The position numbers were made by a program, and so were the translations under genes. This document shows, one piece after another, positions 4,976 through 8,236 of a stretch of DNA of 8,236 nt. The stretch spans positions 1 through 8,236 of the forward strand of contig DHXK01000059.1 in the NCBI GenBank assembly GCA_002413665.1, read 5' to 3'. The notes beneath the pieces are model-generated. The model did not search any database and was not told the origin of the DNA. It saw nothing but the letters and a program-made list of their open reading frames with translations. Positions within the stretch are counted from its first letter, which is position 1, and each line of letters begins with the position of its first letter. The DNA comes from Legionellales bacterium UBA5158. Its GTDB lineage: Bacteria; Pseudomonadota; Gammaproteobacteria; DSM-16500.

Positions 4976-7159
4976 TTATGCTGTTTTTTCTATTGGAAAT
5001 GGTAACTCTTCACTCTCTTTAAAATCAGGATTTTCAATGCCGGCATTTTTATATTTTTCATTGAGAGCCGAATTAAATTGCTCAATCGTTTGCATTTCAC
5101 CTTTCTTCATTTTAATAAGATCAATGTTCAGCTTTTCATATTTCATTTGAAAACACCAGGTGTTACTTCCGTCAGAGAATCGTTTTTTTACATGGTCTTT
5201 AAAAGCAGATTTATCAAGCTGCAAATAATAATCGAGCGTTGCTTTTGATAAGCCGGTCATGTCCCGGCGCTGTATCAATTCTTTTTGATAAAGCGGGTGT
5301 ACCTGCTGTATGCGGATGAAAAGATATCCATCTTCAAAAATAAAATCTTTTCCTTCTAAGATCATATCCTGGTGCAGCAACTGCTCTACAACGTCCCAGA
5401 ATTTTGCAACCTCGTTGTTGCCGGCAAGTATGCTGTGCTGCTGCAACATATTTGCAATTAAAAAAGCTTTTGCGGCTGCGTATGTAAAAGGAAATTCAAC
5501 AACCTCCTGCAACACATTCATCATCGTTAAAAAAATACTGATGTTCATTATCATTCGGTCATCCACTTCTACATTTGCAACGTCTTTTATTGTTTGCTTA
5601 AAAATTAATTGTTGCTGCTCTTTAAATTTTTCCTGCACAATATTCCGGTACCGGATAAGATCTGCTGTGATGAAGCTCAGTCCGCCGCTTTCATATTCCG
5701 ATTTCAATTTTTGAAAATTTTCTCTTTGCTCTGTTGTAAATTTTCCTTCTTCAAATGCCAGCATCACACAGCGCATAAACAGTGATGGTTCCACTGTTGG
5801 AAGATCCTGCCCGGAGAGAATGCAACTGCTGTTGATCGGCGTGCTCTCTGTTGTAAAATCATTCGTCATTTTTCCACGTTCATACCCTTTGCCATCATAA
5901 ATATTTTTGAAGCTCTCAATAAATTTTACGGGCAAATTATTTTTGTATTCATCAAGCCACACAATGCCATTGATGAGCTGTGCAAACTTTCGCATAAAGC
6001 CAACAACAGTGCTGGCACCGCCAAGCATTATCTGATCCTGCTTTGTGCCATACATGCTAAGAATTGTTTCGGCCATCTGTCCTTTACCTGCTCCGGGAGG
6101 GCCAAATAAATTTAAAATCGGAAAGCGCTGCAGGTGCTTCATCACAATATCGCGGTAAAGAGATCCAACATAAAAAAGAATGGACACAATACTTTTTTCT
6201 CCGTAGGTTTTATAAACCAGTTTGCTCCACTCATTAAATCCAAAATCTTTCACCGGCTCGATGTAAATAAATTTTTTCTCATTCACAAACATTTCATCTT
6301 TGTCCTCATACATTTTACTGCAGGCGGGAATGAAATATTTTTTTTCTCCAAAGGGAACGATGCCATATTCATCTACTTCTAAAAATTGCGTGGGTACATC
6401 GGGAGTATCTATCACCGGCATTATTCCATTTCCCCAGGCCCAGAACTGGCCACGTTTATGAAAGCCTAAACTCTTTACATAGATGGTTTTTATTTCATCT
6501 TTTTGAAGATATTCCTGCAGCCGGCTAAGGTCACTGTCAGCGCCTTTAAAAATATAATCACCACGCCGGGCCAATACTTTTTTAAATGCACCAAGACTTA
6601 CAAAATCATCAGTGTTTAAATTTATTGTTACTTCAAACCCGTAAACATTTTTTACAGCGATAAGCCTGAAAGCCGCATCATCACTTGTATCTACGTGATA
6701 CAATATTTTCATTGTAAAATTTGACACCGGGTAATCACTTCCCTTTGTTCCCCTGGTGAAGTACACTCCCTCATGCTCGTAGATGCCATATTTTATTGCA
6801 TCATACACAGCGCCTTTAAAACCTTCTACCAGCCCAACATCTTCTGCAGATATTTTTTCCTGCTCCAGCCGGGCACGGTTTATTTTTTCTTCAAGCTTTT
6901 TTTTCTGCAGTTGCAATTCCTCTTTTACATTTTTTTCTAAGAGGCGGTTTTTTATTTTATTTACTTTTTGTACATCAGTGATATAGTAGGTGCGCTTTGT
7001 ATCATTGCTTATGCAGCACATCATTTTTACGAGCTCGTCCATGGCCATGGCCTGCTCGTCCGGGTCGTTTGCTTTTTGCCAAAGCTTTTCAGCCTTCCAT
7101 AGCACTGCATCTTTCTGTAGCGTGATGAAGTGAGCATTTAGGTTTGGAGGTTGGGTCAT
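4976..7159 (-). CDS. Phage replication ATPase/helicase, DUF927/D5-like, lacking a primase domain
   Basis: A 727-aa protein. Residues 1-70 resemble the helical region that follows the Toprim domain in longer primase-helicases (MMCCISNDTKRTYYITDVQK at 46-65). Residues 71-105 are a charged coiled coil. About 110-300 is a DUF927-like region (YGFEVTINL at 173-181; YVKSLGFHKRGQFWAWG at 227-243). The ATPase core has Walker A GPPGAGKG at 353-360, Walker B GIVWLDE at 398-404, a sensor-like SSCILSGQDLP at 443-453 and likely arginine finger Arg463 in FMRCVMLAFE. A C-terminal domain starts about 585. Such proteins unwind DNA at phage or plasmid forks. There is no CHC2 zinc finger or Toprim domain, and none is encoded in the 1 kb upstream. 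The start is the ATG six bases after the stop of a 27-codon ORF; the 136-aa gene follows at once. The ATPase is certain, the exact family less so. Confidence 0.88.
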   Translation of the reverse strand: MTQPPNLNAHFITLQKDAVLWKAEKLWQKANDPDEQAMAMDELVKMMCCISNDTKRTYYITDVQKVNKIKNRLLEKNVKEELQLQKKKLEEKINRARLEQEKISAEDVGLVEGFKGAVYDAIKYGIYEHEGVYFTRGTKGSDYPVSNFTMKILYHVDTSDDAAFRLIAVKNVYGFEVTINLNTDDFVSLGAFKKVLARRGDYIFKGADSDLSRLQEYLQKDEIKTIYVKSLGFHKRGQFWAWGNGIMPVIDTPDVPTQFLEVDEYGIVPFGEKKYFIPACSKMYEDKDEMFVNEKKFIYIEPVKDFGFNEWSKLVYKTYGEKSIVSILFYVGSLYRDIVMKHLQRFPILNLFGPPGAGKGQMAETILSMYGTKQDQIMLGGASTVVGFMRKFAQLINGIVWLDEYKNNLPVKFIESFKNIYDGKGYERGKMTNDFTTESTPINSSCILSGQDLPTVEPSLFMRCVMLAFEEGKFTTEQRENFQKLKSEYESGGLSFITADLIRYRNIVQEKFKEQQQLIFKQTIKDVANVEVDDRMIMNISIFLTMMNVLQEVVEFPFTYAAAKAFLIANMLQQHSILAGNNEVAKFWDVVEQLLHQDMILEGKDFIFEDGYLFIRIQQVHPLYQKELIQRRDMTGLSKATLDYYLQLDKSAFKDHVKKRFSDGSNTWCFQMKYEKLNIDLIKMKKGEMQTIEQFNSALNEKYKNAGIENPDFKESEELPFPIEKTA

Positions 7160-7165
7160 CAGAAA

Positions 7166-7249
7166 TTAAATTTTAATATCAGGGTTAGTATAATGCTTGT
7201 GAATTAAAAAAATCCTTTTATCCTGGTTAAGAAAGTGTGGCCGCTTCAT
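7166..7249 (-). CDS. Candidate 27-aa ORF translationally coupled to the upstream gene
   Basis: A 27-codon frame starts at ATG 7247-7249, whose A is the last base of the preceding gene's TAA (TAATG, a classic coupling arrangement), and ends with TAA at 7166-7168, six bases before the ATG of the replication ATPase. The peptide begins MKRPHFLNQDKRIFLIHKHY and ends TNPDIKI. It is basic, and faintly recalls the first helices of small phage helix-turn-helix proteins, but it stops before a full domain. It may be a genuine small protein, a remnant of a longer one, or a leader that carries ribosomes to the ATPase start. Support is positional only. Confidence 0.45.
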   Translation of the reverse strand: MKRPHFLNQDKRIFLIHKHYTNPDIKI

Positions 7250-7521
7250 TAATTATATTTTTCTCCACAGAATGGACAGAATGATAGATAGATATAAGTA
7301 TGTGCTGTAGTTTCCCTTTTTTCAGGTTCTCCGTTTACTTTTTTTCGAATGTATTTAATGATGAATGGCATTGAAATTTTAGAAGGGCCACCTGATAAAC
7401 TAAGTCCTTTATTTTCAAAACTTCCTTTATTAATCCATTCAGAAACTGTACTGCCTTTTTCAACTTCTGTAACAAGTTTTTTAGAGGCAAGCTGGGTAGT
7501 ATTCTCAATACATTTACACAT
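7249..7521 (-). CDS. Small four-cysteine zinc-type protein
   Basis: A 90-aa protein with a CxC pair at its N-terminus (MCKC, Cys2 and Cys4) and a CPFCGEKY knuckle at its C-terminus (Cys82 and Cys85). Together these make a plausible four-cysteine zinc site that ties the two ends together. The middle has a Gly/Ser-rich turn (LSLSGGPSK, 40-48) and a basic stretch (KYIRKKVNGEPEKRE, 56-70). Small phage proteins with CxC...CPFCGxKY are common among prophage early genes, but their function is unknown to me. It starts five bases after the stop of the 87-aa gene, and its TAA overlaps the ATG of the 27-codon ORF, so it sits inside one operon leading to the replication ATPase. Confidence 0.8.
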   Translation of the reverse strand: MCKCIENTTQLASKKLVTEVEKGSTVSEWINKGSFENKGLSLSGGPSKISMPFIIKYIRKKVNGEPEKRETTAHTYIYLSFCPFCGEKYN

Positions 7522-7526
7522 AAATT

Positions 7527-7790
7527 TTATTTTTTATAATTAACATTACTCGTGTTGTGAATCACATCCTTTGTTCTCTTAGGTAAAATTTTATCCCGGG
7601 TGCGCAAAAAAAGGTGATCATAGATATCTGCATTTGCAGCAAAATTTTTATCTTCTTCCTGCACATTATACCAGCGCACATTATCATCATCATGGAATTC
7701 ATAAATAATTTTTACCGTTCGTGTGTTGTTACCGCCCCTGGATTTGTCCTGGGGAGATATCCGAACCGTTTGTCCTACTAAGTTTTTCAT
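7527..7790 (-). CDS. Unrecognised 87-aa protein overlapping the preceding gene
   Basis: An 87-aa soluble protein starting MKNLVGQTVRISPQDKSRGG at the ATG 7788-7790. The first part looks like a small beta domain (VGQTVRIS, TVKIIYEF at 25-32, VRWYNVQEED at 38-47); the C-terminus is basic and polar. The start lies inside the upstream gene in another frame, so the two overlap by 62 bases. No later ATG would preserve the beta segment, which is why I keep the overlap. The family is not recognised. The next gene starts five bases after its stop, in keeping with one operon of early phage genes. Confidence 0.65.
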   Translation of the reverse strand: MKNLVGQTVRISPQDKSRGGNNTRTVKIIYEFHDDDNVRWYNVQEEDKNFAANADIYDHLFLRTRDKILPKRTKDVIHNTSNVNYKK

Positions 7791-8001
7791 TAAATAGTTT
7801 TTTCATGATATCCTGGCTAAAAACGCCAAGCATATAAAAATGCATAGGATCAGTGGCATCAATGACTATTTTGGCCCTTCCTAATTTGTTGGAATAATCA
7901 TAGTGGAACTTGTATTTGCCACTTCCATTTAACTTTTTTACAAGATCTTTCACCTGTATTATTGTTTCTGCATTTCCTTTTAATACTAATGATTCTGCCA
8001 T
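7729..8001 (-). CDS. Unrecognised 90-aa protein of the early gene string
   Basis: The frame is open to 8025, but I choose the ATG at 7999-8001, which follows the upstream stop as TAG-T-ATG and gives 90 aa; the longer version would overlap the upstream ORF. The protein starts MAESLVLKGNAETIIQVKDL, has a helix (ETIIQVKDLVKKLN, 12-25), then strands (KYKFHYDYS, 29-37; RAKIVIDATD, 42-51) and a second helix (FSQDIMKKLFNEK, 61-73), a mixed alpha/beta layout. The final 20 or so residues (SRTNGSDISPGQIQGR) lie in the overlap with the 87-aa gene, look unstructured and may be an extension. No family recognised. Confidence 0.65.
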   Translation of the reverse strand: MAESLVLKGNAETIIQVKDLVKKLNGSGKYKFHYDYSNKLGRAKIVIDATDPMHFYMLGVFSQDIMKKLFNEKLSRTNGSDISPGQIQGR

Positions 8002-8002
8002 A

Positions 8003-8236
8003 CTAAGCGGTTTTAATTTCCGCAACTAATTGTAGAAAAGAGGAGTGGAGTTCAATTATACTCCGGTTCGGGGTACTTCCTTCATTTACTGCAACTAATT
8101 GCGGGGGCTGTTCAACTATGAGCAGCCCTTTTTGTTTTAAAATCAATGTGTTGTGACTAAGCAATGGTAACAGAAATGGTGTTCTATAGATACCATCCAC
8201 ATACGACAGTTGTGAGTTGAACACCTGGCGCACAAA
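8003..8236 (-). CDS. C-terminal part of an unrecognised ORF entering from the right edge
   Basis: An open frame reaches the right edge and ends with TAG at 8003-8005. Within the window the only early start is a GTG at 8231-8233, and the codon before it is also sense, so the gene probably begins outside. About 77 codons are visible, with hydrophobic runs (RTPFLLPLL, LILKQKGLLIVEQPPQLVA) and a repeated QLVA encoded by two copies of an 11-base repeat 69 bases apart. No family recognised. The TAG is followed after one base by the next gene's ATG, which supports real translation here. A plus-strand terminator-like hairpin lies inside it, which is unexpected for an ordinary gene. Confidence 0.5.
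   Translation of the reverse strand, partial: FVRQVFNSQLSYVDGIYRTPFLLPLLSHNTLILKQKGLLIVEQPPQLVAVNEGSTPNRSIIELHSSFLQLVAEIKTA
8105..8138 (+). terminator. Rho-independent terminator-like hairpin on the plus strand
   Basis: Positions 8105-8114 pair with 8119-8128 (GGGCTG with CAGCCC at the base, then one G-T wobble and three Watson-Crick pairs) around a four-base ACTA loop. The 3' arm runs straight into TTTTTGTTTT at 8129-8138. Stem, loop and T-tract have the form of an intrinsic terminator for plus-strand transcription. It lies inside a minus-strand ORF, with no recognisable plus-strand gene ahead of it. Confidence 0.6.

Noticed and set aside
8022..8101. Direct repeat GCAACTAATTG at 8022-8032 and 8091-8101.
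   Set aside because: Only 11 bases and two copies, in frame within an ORF; too little to support an attachment site or operator.

Overview
The window is a compact, AT-rich block of genes all read from the minus strand, and it looks like part of a tailed phage or prophage of a Bacteroidetes-type host. The main anchors are a ClpP-type prohead protease fused to a scaffold-like tail, followed by the start of a probable major capsid protein, and further upstream a DUF927/D5-like replication ATPase. The host assignment is an inference. Gene starts lack AGGAGG-type ribosome sites and instead have A/T-rich leaders, the proteins are rich in Lys/Asn/Ile, and the protease, capsid and helicase resemble Bacteroidetes prophage proteins I know of. 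A family such as Chitinophagaceae is possible but not proven.

In the direction of transcription (high to low coordinates): a partial ORF enters at the right edge (8236-8003) and is followed by tightly packed small genes, namely a 90-aa protein, an 87-aa protein that overlaps it, a four-cysteine zinc-type protein, and a 27-codon ORF joined to the preceding stop by TAATG. Next come the 727-aa replication ATPase (7159-4976) and a 136-aa protein (4973-4563) that appears to duplicate the ATPase's C-terminal domain. A cluster of nine TGGAACA-type repeats in two opposed arms (4466-4596) follows, an iteron-like arrangement that could be an origin. After it lie a small two-helix membrane protein, an ASCH-domain protein, a 105-aa unknown and a 169-aa unknown. 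A tandem and inverted TGGGGACA repeat element (2371-2473) separates this accessory/early part from the head genes: a 186-aa unknown, the protease-scaffold, and the capsid protein that runs off the left edge.

If the assignments hold, the right half is a replication/early module and the left end is the head-assembly module. The protease would mature the prohead built by the capsid protein on the scaffold tail. The ATPase lacks the zinc-finger and Toprim primase parts often found ahead of it, so a primase would have to come from elsewhere. No terminase, portal, integrase, tRNA, rRNA or CRISPR array is visible. There is no gene-free stretch over 300 bases; the longest, about 124 bases at 4094-4217, shows nothing I can support.
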